Assembly (NCBI RefSeq): GCF_025753855.1
Contig: NZ_JAOWPT010000002.1
Coordinates: 434,001 to 498,000, forward strand
Source of the DNA: Mesorhizobium sp. ZC-5
Lineage (GTDB): Bacteria; Pseudomonadota; Alphaproteobacteria; Rhizobiales; Rhizobiaceae
Length of the DNA stretch: 64,000 nt
Direction of reading: 5' to 3'
The stretch's first letter is position 1. Every line of letters starts with the position of its first letter. Below are positions 29,284 through 38,104 of the stretch, piece by piece. The notes below the pieces were generated by a model. That model worked only from the letters and a program-made list of their open reading frames with translations, made no database searches and was not told the origin of the DNA. The translations under genes and the position numbers were made by a program.

Positions 29284-30414
29284 ATGCCGACCGCCACCAC
29301 TTCAAAGCCGCCTTACCGCGCCGACCACGTCGGCAGCCTGCTGCGTCCGGCAGCGGTCAAGGAAGCCCGCAAGCGCTACTTCGAAGACAAGGTGATCGAC
29401 AGGGAAGAGCTGCGCGAAATCGAGGATGCGGCGATCCGCGACGCGGTGAGGATGCAGGAAAACGCCGGCCTGATGGCGGTGACCGACGGCGAATATCGCC
29501 GCTCCTTCTGGCACTACGATTTCATGGGCGGACTGACCGGCTTCGAAATGGAGGAACGGACGGACGGCGTCCAGTTCCACGGCGCAACCCTGCGGCCGAT
29601 CTTTCCGACCATCAAGGAAAAGCTCGATTTTCCGGACGACCACCCGATGCTGGAGCATTACCGCTATCTGGCGTCGGTGACCGGGGTGACGCCGAAAATC
29701 TCGATTCCCGGGCCGAGTTGCTGTCATTTCCGCACGGCGAAGGAGGACATCCATCCCAAGGAGTATCAGGATCTCGAGTTCCTTTTCGCCGATCTTGCCA
29801 GAACCTACGCCAAGGCGGTCAAGGCATTCTACGACGCGGGCTGCCGTTACCTGCAGATGGACGATATCTTCTTCGCTTACCTGTGCGATCCGAAGATCCG
29901 TGCCCAGAAGGCCGCTGACGGCCTCGATCCCGACTGGCTTATCGAACAATACGCCGGGATGATGCATGACGCGATCGCCGCCAGGCCCGACGACATGCTG
30001 ATCGGCATGCATATGTGCCGCGGCAACTTCCAGTCGACCTGGGTGGCCGAGGGCGCCTACGACCCGGCCGCAGATGCCGTGTTCAACCAGACCGGCGTCG
30101 ACATCTATTTCATGGAATACGATTCCGACCGTGCCGGCGGACTGGAGCCGCTGCGGCTGTTGCCGAAGGGCGCGAAACGCGTCCTGCCGGGCTTCATCAC
30201 CACCAAGACCGGCGACCTGGAAAGACTGGACGACCTGAAGCGCAAGTTCGACGCCGCATCGAAATTCGCCGACATCGGCCAGCTCGGCATCGCGCCGCAG
30301 TGCGGCTTCGCCTCGACCGAGGAAGGCAATAAGATTACCGAAGACGACCAGAAGCGGAAACTCGATCTCGTCGTCCGGACCGCCGAGGCGATCTGGGGCG
30401 GCGTCGACAAGTAA
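29284..30414 (+). CDS. cobalamin-independent methionine synthase II (MetE C-terminal-like) family protein
   Basis: A 376-residue protein related to the catalytic half of MetE. It opens with YRADHVGSLLRPAAVKEAR. Zinc ligands are suggested by His and Cys in IGMHMCRGNFQST and Cys in APQCGFAS near the C-terminus. It lacks the N-terminal MetE half, so it may move a methyl group from a donor other than methyltetrahydrofolate or catalyse another thiol alkyl transfer. GGAGGAG precedes the ATG. Divergent from the orphan TRAP binding protein. Confidence 0.87.
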   Translation: MPTATTSKPPYRADHVGSLLRPAAVKEARKRYFEDKVIDREELREIEDAAIRDAVRMQENAGLMAVTDGEYRRSFWHYDFMGGLTGFEMEERTDGVQFHGATLRPIFPTIKEKLDFPDDHPMLEHYRYLASVTGVTPKISIPGPSCCHFRTAKEDIHPKEYQDLEFLFADLARTYAKAVKAFYDAGCRYLQMDDIFFAYLCDPKIRAQKAADGLDPDWLIEQYAGMMHDAIAARPDDMLIGMHMCRGNFQSTWVAEGAYDPAADAVFNQTGVDIYFMEYDSDRAGGLEPLRLLPKGAKRVLPGFITTKTGDLERLDDLKRKFDAASKFADIGQLGIAPQCGFASTEEGNKITEDDQKRKLDLVVRTAEAIWGGVDK

Positions 30415-30444
30415 AACGGGCGCAAGGCGGTTGCGCTGGGGGCA

Positions 30445-31428
30445 CTACTCCGCTTCGAAAAAGCTGAAACGGCTGCGGCCGCCCGACTTGCTGCGATAGA
30501 GAGCGGTGTCGGCCTTGACCAGGATGTCGTCGGTTGTCGTTCCATCCTTCGGCGCGAGGGCGATGCCGATGCTCATGCCGATCTTGACCTGGCTGCCGCC
30601 AACGCTGAACGGCGCCGCGAACTTCGACATTACCCGACGGGCAAGCACGGCCGCATCGGCCTGCTCGCGGATGCCGGTCTGGACGATGGCGAATTCGTCG
30701 CCGCCGAGCCGCGCCACGGTATCGTTTTCGCGAACCGATTCCTTCAGTCTTTCCGCTATGGCGACCAGCAGTTCATCGCCGCCCTTGTGGCCGAGCGTGT
30801 CATTGACCGGCTTGAAGTTGTCGACGTCGAGGCAGTGCACCGCCATCAACCCGCCGCGCTTGGCGAGCGCGATCGCGGTTCGCAACCGGTCAGTGAAGAG
30901 CACCCGGTTGGGCAGGTCGGTCAGGCCGTCATGATGCGCCATGTGGGCGATCATCGCCTGGTTGCGGCGCTGCTCGGTGACGTCGAGATAGGTGGTGACA
31001 AACCCGCCCCCTTCCAGCGGCGCGCCACGGATCTCGACGATCATGCCGTTCGGCCGGGTGCGCTCATAGACGTGGGGGTGGCGTTTCTTCACCAGCGCGA
31101 TGCGCCGCGCCACATGGTCGTCGGGATTGCCCGGACCGTATTCGCCACGCGCCGCGTTGAAGCGGAACAGGTCCTCCAGGGTCGGGTTGCCGTTGGCGAA
31201 GAGCTCGGCCGGATATTCCAGCATCGCCTTCTGCTGCTCGTTGCAGAGCACCATTTCCAGATTGTTGTCGAACAGAGAAAGGCCGCCGGGGAAATTCTCG
31301 ATGACGGCTTCCAGGAGGCGGATGCGCTCGCGCAGCGTATCGACATAGGCGCCCATGTGGCGGATCGCCGTGGCCAGGTCGTTAAGACCGCCGGCTGATA
31401 TCGACTCGATCTGTTCGGCTCGCCCCAT
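30445..31428 (-). CDS. diguanylate cyclase with N-terminal PAS-like domain
   Basis: A 327-residue soluble protein. Residues about 30-150 form a PAS-like sensor (AVIENFPGGLSLFDNNLEMV). Residues about 160-325 form the GGDEF domain, with active-site motif RLGGDEFAIV. REND five residues before it is an intact RxxD inhibitory site. It should make c-di-GMP from two GTP and be feedback-inhibited. No membrane segment or EAL domain is present. AAGGAAAG precedes the start. Convergent with the MetE-like gene. Confidence 0.92.
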   Translation of the reverse strand: MGRAEQIESISAGGLNDLATAIRHMGAYVDTLRERIRLLEAVIENFPGGLSLFDNNLEMVLCNEQQKAMLEYPAELFANGNPTLEDLFRFNAARGEYGPGNPDDHVARRIALVKKRHPHVYERTRPNGMIVEIRGAPLEGGGFVTTYLDVTEQRRNQAMIAHMAHHDGLTDLPNRVLFTDRLRTAIALAKRGGLMAVHCLDVDNFKPVNDTLGHKGGDELLVAIAERLKESVRENDTVARLGGDEFAIVQTGIREQADAAVLARRVMSKFAAPFSVGGSQVKIGMSIGIALAPKDGTTTDDILVKADTALYRSKSGGRSRFSFFEAE

Positions 31429-31558
31429 CGTCTTTCCTTCGACCGCCGCGGCACTGCGGCACATGGCAGTCGTTTCCAGGATGGATCGTAGGCGATGAAA
31501 ATTGCATTTGAATTAATTTAGGGCCTGTCCGCCGGAACGGTCGCCCAGCGGACGGGGC

Positions 31559-33129
31559 TCAGCGTTTGAACGAGCGCACCGGCGACTGGGTGCCGTCCGA
31601 ATAGGTGATCTGCATCGACATCGACGTGATGTCGTCGCCGACCTTGAAATACGGCATGTAGTTGTCCGGGATCGAATAGGGATTTTGCGCGTCGCAGGCC
31701 GGCATCTCGATGGCCTTGTCCAGTGGGCCATCGTTGAGCCCGTAACGGACATCCTTGATCGCGCAACGGTAAGACAGGATGTGGGTGAAATAGACGAGCC
31801 CCTGGTTGCCGCCGGCATCGAAGGCGATCCACGAGGTCCAGAACTGGTCGAGGATCTGCTTGTTGCCGTCGGAAAGCGCGGTGTCCGGATTGAAGGGTAT
31901 CTCGAACGGTCCCACCTCGCGGGCGCGCAGATCGAGATATTTGAGCGCGATCGTGCCGGCAGGCGTGTCGGCGGGCAGCATGAAGCTCGGATTGGGCATC
32001 GGCTTGCCGGTGCGCTGGTCGTTCGTGGCAAGCAGGCCGGTGTCGGTAAACGGACCTTCCTTGCCGAGCCGCCACGAAATGCCGGTTGCCGCTTCTGGCA
32101 GTGAAATCGCCATCATCCACTCCGAATTCGACCGGGTCGGGCTGAGTGTCGGCATGAAGCGGGACGGATCGAGCACGTCGCCGATGGCCGCCAGCCGGTT
32201 GCGCGCACGGTCCAGCCAATCCGCCAGCACGGCGTGATCGACGAAATATTTAACCAGTCCGCCATCCTTCTCCTGCGCAAGGAATTTGGTCAGGGCCTCC
32301 GCCTCGCCGCGCTTGTCGGACAGCGCCTGCTGGCCGAGACGGTCTTCCGAAAACTCTTCCGAGAGCAGGAAATAGGCCGGTGCATAGCCGGGGTTGGCGG
32401 CAATGAAGGCGCTAAGCTTGTCGAGCCGCTGCTGGTCCTCGAACTGCAGTGCGTGAACGAGCTGCAACGCCAGCGTCTTGTTCTTGGCCGCGAGCGCACC
32501 GAACACCTCGCGGGCGCCCGCCTTGCCGTCCTGCACACGCAGCAGCGTGGCGAAGCGGATGTAGGGATCGATGGCATCGACATCGAAGCCGGCAAAGGCA
32601 AGGTAGCTGCGCCGCGCATTCAGCATGTCGCCGGACAGCTCGTGCAGCCGGGCATTGTGGTAGAACTCGTCCGGGCGCTTGGGATTGGCGATGACGCCGC
32701 CTTGCACCGCGAGCGCGGCGAAGCCGTCCGCCATCTTTTCGATGGATTGCGCGATCTCCTCGGTCGTGGCTTGCAGTCTGTCCGCCTGCTGCTGCTGTTT
32801 TTCCTGGTTCTCGGCAATCTTCTGCGTCTGCGTCCCCACGGTTTCCGTCGCTTTCTGCAATTCGTCGGCCTGCTTCCGCTGCTGCTCCTGACCGGCGACG
32901 ATCCTGGTGGTCTGCTGCTGGACGTCCTCCACAGTTTTCTGCGTTGCCGTCACCGTCTGCTCGATCCTGTCCACCTTGGCCGCGACGACGCCCATCGTTT
33001 GCTGCAGTTCGGCCACCGCGGGTACCAGCCGCCCAGGAAGGCGATGCCGCTCGCCCATTTGCCGCTGCGGGCAAGCGAGGCTCGCAACAAGGAAGATCCC
33101 GCCGCGGCTGCGTCAGTTATGTCGGACAT
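31559..33129 (-). pseudogene. coiled-coil protein of unknown function, interrupted by an apparent single-base frameshift
   Basis: The natural start is ATG 33129 (MSDITDAAAAGSSLLRAS), preceded by GGGGGAA. That frame runs through a hydrophobic GIAFLGG and then turns into a poor sequence. Shifting frame near 33025-33033 continues as LVPAVAELQQTMGVVAAKVD, a good coiled coil, to the stop at 31559 (499-codon frame). One missing C in the GGCGGC-CTGG context would explain this. The long part has a Gln/Glu-rich coiled coil (about 120 residues) and a C-terminal domain I do not recognise. It is either a real mutation or a sequencing error. Confidence 0.68.
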
Positions 33130-33334
33130 TGCATTCCCCCAAATACAACCGGCGCTATCGTAGCGTGGCGCCAACTGCTAGGGAAGCGGGCGTGCTACCC
33201 GGTTGACCTTCGCCATGCAGTTGCTATGTCAGCGCGTAAATAGACTGGCAATCTGTGTTGCGTTAGATTGCGGCGGGTCTTGGGCGCTCTCTGCCGCCGT
33301 CACGTATCATCATCGTCTTTCGGGCAGGTATTTC

Positions 33335-34240
33335 TTGGGCAGCATCATTCGAAACATCCGGTCGGGCCTCCATCCGGTCGCGGCAGTGCTTCTGATCGTT
33401 TTCCTTGCCGGCTGCTCGACCACCGAGACGTTGCGGCCGCCCGCGCCGACGGTAAGTTTCGCGCCGACGTCGAAATATGCCGCGATCGTCGTTGACGCCA
33501 ACAACGGCAACACGCTGTTCCAGTCGAGCGCCACGGCGCCGCGTTACCCCGCATCGCTCACCAAGATGATGACGCTCTACATGCTGTTCGAGGCGATGGA
33601 GCAGGGCCGGGTCTCGAACGCGACGCTGATCCCGGTATCGGCCTATGCCGCCGCGCGCCCGCCTTCAAAGCTGGGGTTCAGGGCGGGCGAGACGATTTCG
33701 GTGCAGTCGGCGATCCAGGCGCTGTGTACCAAGTCGGCCAACGACGTCGCAGCGGCGGTCGCCGAATATCTGGGTGGCACCGAGGATCAGTTCGCCGCCC
33801 AGATGACGGCAAAGGCACGCCAGCTCGGCATGAGCGGCACGGTTTTCCGCAACGCTTCGGGCCTGCCCGACGACGGTCAGCGCACGACGGCGCGCGACAT
33901 GGCGGTGCTCGGCATCGCGCTGCGCAACCGCTTCCCCAACCAGTATGCGAATTTTTCGGCGCGGGAATTCGCCTTCCGTGGCAAGCTGGTGAAGGGCCAC
34001 AACGACATGCTGGGCCGGGTGCGCGGCGTCGACGGCATCAAGACCGGCTATATCCGGGCTTCCGGCTACAATATCGTGACCTCCGTTCAGGCCGACGGCC
34101 GCGGGCTGGTCGTCGTGGTGATGGGCGGCCAAAGCGCCAAGGCCCGCAACGCCCATGTCGAGGAGCTGATCGCCCGCTATCTTCCGGCGGCTTCACGGCG
34201 CGGCGGCGGCGGTGGTGGTGGCCTCTTCGCTCGCAACTGA
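33335..34240 (+). CDS. D-alanyl-D-alanine carboxypeptidase (penicillin-binding protein), lipoprotein
   Basis: A 301-residue serine peptidase of the S11 family that trims peptidoglycan stem peptides in the periplasm. All three motifs are present: SLTK (active-site Ser), SAN, and [11 protein letters not shown]. The signal [17 protein letters not shown] has a lipobox LAGC, so it is likely membrane-anchored. The end is a glycine run (RRGGGGGGG). I use TTG 33335, six bases after GCAGG; an ATG at 33215 would add an implausible leader in front of the signal. Confidence 0.88.
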   Translation: MGSIIRNIRSGLHPVAAVLLIVFLAGCSTTETLRPPAPTVSFAPTSKYAAIVVDANNGNTLFQSSATAPRYPASLTKMMTLYMLFEAMEQGRVSNATLIPVSAYAAARPPSKLGFRAGETISVQSAIQALCTKSANDVAAAVAEYLGGTEDQFAAQMTAKARQLGMSGTVFRNASGLPDDGQRTTARDMAVLGIALRNRFPNQYANFSAREFAFRGKLVKGHNDMLGRVRGVDGIKTGYIRASGYNIVTSVQADGRGLVVVVMGGQSAKARNAHVEELIARYLPAASRRGGGGGGGLFARN

Positions 34241-34368
34241 TGTCCTAGGCATCGCCACCGAGGCAGGCACTTGCCGGTTGAAGCCCGGCACGGCTTCGGA
34301 TATGAAGCCCGAGGTCCGGGCCTGTTCCGGATCGGCATTCGCCTGAAACGAGCAATCGGTTCAGGCTG

Positions 34369-34445
<77 letters not shown>

Positions 34446-34968
34446 AAAATCAAATGGTACAGCCCCTCGTACGCAAGAGCCGTCACCTCCACAATCGTAG
34501 TGAGTGAAATCATCGGCGCCGCGCAACAATGATAAGGCCGGCGCCGCAAGGCAGGGAGGAGCCTTATCGGCACCGGCCAGGCGAATCCCCCTCAGGTCCG
34601 CCGCATCCTCAGCCTAACGCAACGTCAAGTTGTGACAACCGCGAATAACGACCAATGCACAGGAAACATGCCTGATCGACGCAGGCAGGTGTTTGAACAC
34701 TTCGCCCGTGTCGAAGACACAAATCGTCATTACTGCTCCGATCCGACTCGCCATAGTCTCAACCATGGGCGCGGTGGCGAACCGTTTCGGCAACATCCGA
34801 TGCGGCGGTTTCAGGCAGCAGCTGCCGCGTCCGCCACCAATATCGCGGGCTCGGCTGCCCGCACGGCGGAGGTCCAGAGGTTTTGGCCGATCAGGAGGCT
34901 GTCGCCCAAGGAAATAACCGGCCCGCCGTAGGTTTCACTGTCGATTCAGGTTCTGCTACGAAAACTGC
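34446..34968. other. 523-base interval without a supported gene
   Basis: I see no convincing gene here; short frames lack ribosome-binding sites and recognisable segments. One inverted repeat, GATAAGGC (34531-34538) and GCCTTATC (34561-34568), could form an 8-base stem with a 22-base loop and may end transcription from the tRNA. The interval next to a tRNA gene is a usual place for element integration, but no attachment-site repeat or integrase is seen. Confidence 0.4.
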
Positions 34969-35130
34969 ATGGCCATCCGAATGATCTTAGTCGCGGCGCT
35001 ACTCGCTGCGTTCGCCTATGGATTCGCTGCACTCGTGGACCAATCCGGTGGTACCGGCGATCAGTTGTCGCCATGCCAGGAATGGTCGAATCCGAGATGC
35101 GTTCGGCCAGGCACCCCGCCTTCCAATTAG
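34969..35130 (+). CDS. possible 53-residue secreted peptide
   Basis: A short frame with MAIRMILVAALLAAFAYGF as a signal-like start. A polar mature part follows, with two cysteines (SPCQEWSNPRCVRPGTPP), the pattern of small exported disulphide peptides. The stop is TAG at 35128. No good ribosome-binding site is visible. It is a separate transcription unit, convergent with the HtrA-like gene. Function unknown. Confidence 0.45.
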   Translation: MAIRMILVAALLAAFAYGFAALVDQSGGTGDQLSPCQEWSNPRCVRPGTPPSN

Positions 35131-35232
35131 CAAAGTGCCCGCTGAGAACCGCGATTTCAGCGTGGAGAAAAATCTCTCAAATCGACCTTGCCGATTGCAT
35201 CGTCGCGGGTGCGCGGAAGGATCGGCCGTTTC

Positions 35233-36138
35233 CTATTGCAGTTGCGGCTTTTTGAGAAAGCTGCCGCGGTCAGCCGACTTGAGGCGCAGCCACGTCTCGC
35301 GGCCATCGCGCACGATCCGCATGGGAACCGAGGTGCCCGCGGGACCGCTGCTCCAGAGCTTGCGGTAGAAGTCCGCCAGACTGTCGACCTCCTCGTCACG
35401 CACATCCGAAATGATGTCGCCGCGACGCAACCCCGCTTGAGCCGCGGGGCCTCCCTCGGCCACGCTCATGACCACGACCCGGCCGTTGCTCTCGGCCGAG
35501 AACGCGCCGAGCCAGGGCCGTGGCGGCTTGTTGACCTGGCCAAGAGTAAGCAGGTCCTCGAGGATCGGCGGCAACAGGTTGATTGGCACGACCATGTTGA
35601 TGTCCGCGGTCTGCCCATCCTGGCTCATTTGCAGGCGCAGCGAACCGATGCCCAGGAGCTTGCCGTCCTCGCCAATGAGCGCCGCACCGCCCCACGAGGA
35701 GTGGGCAGGCGTGATGAATATCGCCTCGTCCAGCAGATATTCCCAATAGCCCGCGAATTCCTGCTTGGTGACGATGTTGGCTTGAACGGATTGGCCGATG
35801 CCGTCGGCAAGCACGACGGCATCGCCGGCCCTGGCCTGAGCCGCATCACCGAATTCCACCGCGGCAAGGCCGAGCGGCGCAAGCGCCTGCACCAGGCCGA
35901 ATCCCGTTTCCTGGTCGTAGGCAAGCGCATGCGCGGGAACCACCCGGCCGTCATGGCTGGTCAGCCAGACTTCTTCCGCCTCGGTGATAAGATAACCGAT
36001 GGTGAGCACCAGCCCATCGTCGCGAATGACGACACCGCTGCCTTCCCTATGTGTACCCAATGTCGTTGCCGTGAAGGCGTCTTCCGGAACGAGGCTGCGC
36101 ACGCCCACGATGGACTTTAAGATTGGATCGATGTTCAT
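35233..36138 (-). CDS. HtrA/DegP-like protein with PDZ domain, catalytic triad lost
   Basis: A 301-residue protein with the trypsin-like fold of S1C proteases and a C-terminal PDZ domain (residues about 205-290, GGPAAQAGLRRGDIISDV). Aligning by eye, the His of the TNNHV motif is Tyr49 (TIGYLI), the catalytic Asp is Gly79 (DQETGFGL) and the Ser of GNSGG is Trp149 (HSSWGGAAL). No signal peptide is present. It is probably a non-proteolytic binding protein. AGGACGAG precedes the ATG. Confidence 0.82.
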   Translation of the reverse strand: MNIDPILKSIVGVRSLVPEDAFTATTLGTHREGSGVVIRDDGLVLTIGYLITEAEEVWLTSHDGRVVPAHALAYDQETGFGLVQALAPLGLAAVEFGDAAQARAGDAVVLADGIGQSVQANIVTKQEFAGYWEYLLDEAIFITPAHSSWGGAALIGEDGKLLGIGSLRLQMSQDGQTADINMVVPINLLPPILEDLLTLGQVNKPPRPWLGAFSAESNGRVVVMSVAEGGPAAQAGLRRGDIISDVRDEEVDSLADFYRKLWSSGPAGTSVPMRIVRDGRETWLRLKSADRGSFLKKPQLQ

Positions 36139-36363
36139 GCTCTCGTCCTGGGAAGATCGTATGTCTTTTGAGGATTATGCATTCCCTATAGGTATGAACC
36201 GCATGGATGGGGACAAGGCCCCGGCCGAATTGGAAGGCGCAAACGCCATTGTGTCTCGCGAGACACCAGGGTCCACCGCGCCTAATACGGAGGGCCAAGC
36301 GGAAAGTCCGCTTGAATTCCGGAAACCTACTCTCCAACTGGTGCAGGTCACGAGGAGCTTAAA

Positions 36364-37227
36364 ATGACTGGTTCGTCCGAATACACGCCGCCGAAAGTCT
36401 GGACCTGGGACAAAGCGAACGGCGGTGCCTTTGCCAACATCAATCGCCCTGTTTCAGGCGCCACGCATGAAAAGGAGTTGCCGGTCGGCAAGCATCCCTT
36501 GCAGCTCTATTCGTTGGGAACGCCGAATGGCGTCAAGGTCACCGTGATGCTGGAAGAGTTGTTGGCGCTGGGGCATTCCGGCGCCGAATACGACGCCTGG
36601 CTGATCAAGATCGGCGACGGCGACCAGTTTGGAAGCGGCTTCGTGGCGGTGAACCCCAACTCCAAGATCCCAGCGCTCATGGATCGAAGCGGCCCAAAGC
36701 CGATCCGGGTTTTCGAGTCCGGCGCGATCCTGATGTATCTGGCCGAGAAGTTCGGGGCTTTCCTGCCGACCGAGGCCGCTGCGCGCGCCGAATGCCTGTC
36801 ATGGCTGTTCTGGCAGATGGGAAGCGCGCCTTACCTGGGCGGAGGCTTCGGCCATTTCTATGCTTACGCGCCGACCAAGATCGAATATGCAATCGACCGT
36901 TTCGCCATGGAGACGAAGCGCCAGCTCGACGTGCTCGACCGACGCCTGGCGGAAACCGAATATCTGGCAGGCAGCGACTACACGATCGCGGATATGGCCG
37001 TCTGGCCTTGGTATGGCGGGCTGGTGAAGGGCCGGGCCTATGACGCGGCGGAGTTCCTGCAGGTCCAGGATTACAAGAATGTCCTGCGCTGGGCCGATGC
37101 GATCGACGCCCGCCCTGCCGTGAAGCGCGGACGCATGGTCAACCGCACCTCTGGCGAGCCGTCAGGCCAGCTGCATGAGCGTCATGACGCCGCCGATTTT
37201 GACAAGCTGCCGGGCCGGACAGAATAG
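36364..37227 (+). CDS. yghU: glutathione S-transferase family, YghU-type disulfide-bond oxidoreductase
   Basis: A 287-residue GST-fold protein. The N-terminus (SEYTPPKVWTWDKANGGAFANINRP) is distinctive of YghU-like proteins, which bind two glutathiones and reduce disulphides. The thioredoxin-like domain is about residues 45-130 (LYSLGTPNGVKVTVMLEEL) and the helical domain follows (DYTIADMAVWPW). GAGGAG precedes the ATG. It ends 6 bases from the convergent GntR gene. Confidence 0.88.
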   Translation: MTGSSEYTPPKVWTWDKANGGAFANINRPVSGATHEKELPVGKHPLQLYSLGTPNGVKVTVMLEELLALGHSGAEYDAWLIKIGDGDQFGSGFVAVNPNSKIPALMDRSGPKPIRVFESGAILMYLAEKFGAFLPTEAAARAECLSWLFWQMGSAPYLGGGFGHFYAYAPTKIEYAIDRFAMETKRQLDVLDRRLAETEYLAGSDYTIADMAVWPWYGGLVKGRAYDAAEFLQVQDYKNVLRWADAIDARPAVKRGRMVNRTSGEPSGQLHERHDAADFDKLPGRTE

Positions 37228-37233
37228 TCGTAG

Positions 37234-37929
37234 CTATTCGGCAGCTTCGCGGATCGGGATCAGCCGTCGTTCGACCTGCTGCAGATGCAGCCGCATGGCC
37301 GCGGCGGCGCCGCCGAGGTCGCGTTCGGCAATAGCTTCTACAATCCGGTCGTGGTCGGCAAAGCTGTGATGGTCGGACGGCGGTCTCGCGCCGTCTGAAC
37401 GGAGGCGCCCCCACACCACGGTGCGGCGCACCGCGTTCAGCACGTCGAACAGGCCGAGAAGCACATTGTTGCGGCTGGCCTGCGCGATCTGCCGGTGCAG
37501 CAAATTGTCGACGTTCTCATATTGCCGCCAGGTTGCGGCTTCCTTTGTCTGCACCAGCGATTGCCGCATGGCGGCGATATCGGAGAGCGTCGCGTGCAGC
37601 GCCGCCTCGCGGGCGATCTCCGGTTCTATGATCAAGCGTGCCCGCATGACATCGGCGGGATTGGTTCGCCCGGCGATCTCGGAAATCCCTATGGTCTCCT
37701 CGACCGGGCCGCTGCCGACGAACGTGCCCTTGCCGACGTGGCGCCAGATGCGTCCATCCTTCTCGAGTACGGCCAGTGCCTTGCGCAGGTCGCCGCGCGA
37801 CACCCCCAGGCTCTCGCACAATTCGCGCTCGGCCGGCAGCCGGCTTTCGCCGGAAAGGTCCATCTGCGCGAGATAGGCCTGAAGTTGTACCAGGGCGGCG
37901 TGGCCGCCATTCCCGCCATCATCGATCAT
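37234..37929 (-). CDS. GntR family regulator (FadR/FCD subfamily)
   Basis: A 231-residue regulator. The winged helix is SRLPAERELCESLGVSRGDL (residues 29-48) with the wing GKGTFVG. The FCD ligand domain follows, with His residues in DNLLHRQIA and DHDRIVEAI fitting a metal or carboxylate site. No ribosome-binding site precedes the ATG; instead an operator palindrome lies 3 bases upstream, so repression of its own gene is likely. It is divergent from the NitT/TauT-type ABC operon, which has the same palindrome. Confidence 0.88.
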   Translation of the reverse strand: MIDDGGNGGHAALVQLQAYLAQMDLSGESRLPAERELCESLGVSRGDLRKALAVLEKDGRIWRHVGKGTFVGSGPVEETIGISEIAGRTNPADVMRARLIIEPEIAREAALHATLSDIAAMRQSLVQTKEAATWRQYENVDNLLHRQIAQASRNNVLLGLFDVLNAVRRTVVWGRLRSDGARPPSDHHSFADHDRIVEAIAERDLGGAAAAMRLHLQQVERRLIPIREAAE

Positions 37930-37932
37930 TTT

Positions 37933-37954
37933 TGACCAATTCGTATATTGATTT
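37933..37954. promoter_or_regulatory. GntR operator, regulator side
   Basis: TGACCAAT and ATTGATTT, separated by 6 bases, form an imperfect copy of the perfect palindrome at 38062 with the same 8-6-8 spacing. It directly precedes the regulator start codon. Confidence 0.65.
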
Positions 37955-38038
37955 CAGATTCCGGTGTTAAAGTGATTGACGGGAGCCGTCAACTGTTGGG
38001 TTTCGGCGTCAACCGGTCATTTATGCCCTAGTTTGGCC

Positions 38039-38050
38039 TTGACCAATCAG
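38039..38050. promoter_or_regulatory. GntR half-site
   Basis: TTGACCAATCAG repeats the left half of the operator 22 bases (about two helical turns) before the same half in the site at 38062, so an extra dimer could bind cooperatively. Confidence 0.4.
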
Positions 38051-38061
38051 CGGTTTCTATC

Positions 38062-38083
38062 TAACCAATTAGGATATTGGTTA
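38062..38083. promoter_or_regulatory. GntR operator, ABC operon side
   Basis: TAACCAAT and ATTGGTTA are perfect inverted arms around TAGGAT. The site ends 21 bases before the start of the binding-protein gene and would block transcription when bound. Confidence 0.75.
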
Positions 38084-38104
38084 TAAGAACGGGAGGAAAA
38101 ACAA

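Noticed and set aside
33203-33334. Upstream starts (TTG 33203, ATG 33215) for the carboxypeptidase
   Set aside because: They would place a charged 40-residue leader before the lipoprotein signal.
34632-34931. 99-codon and shorter frames after tRNA-Arg
   Set aside because: No ribosome-binding site, no hydrophobic or family pattern; composition looks non-coding.
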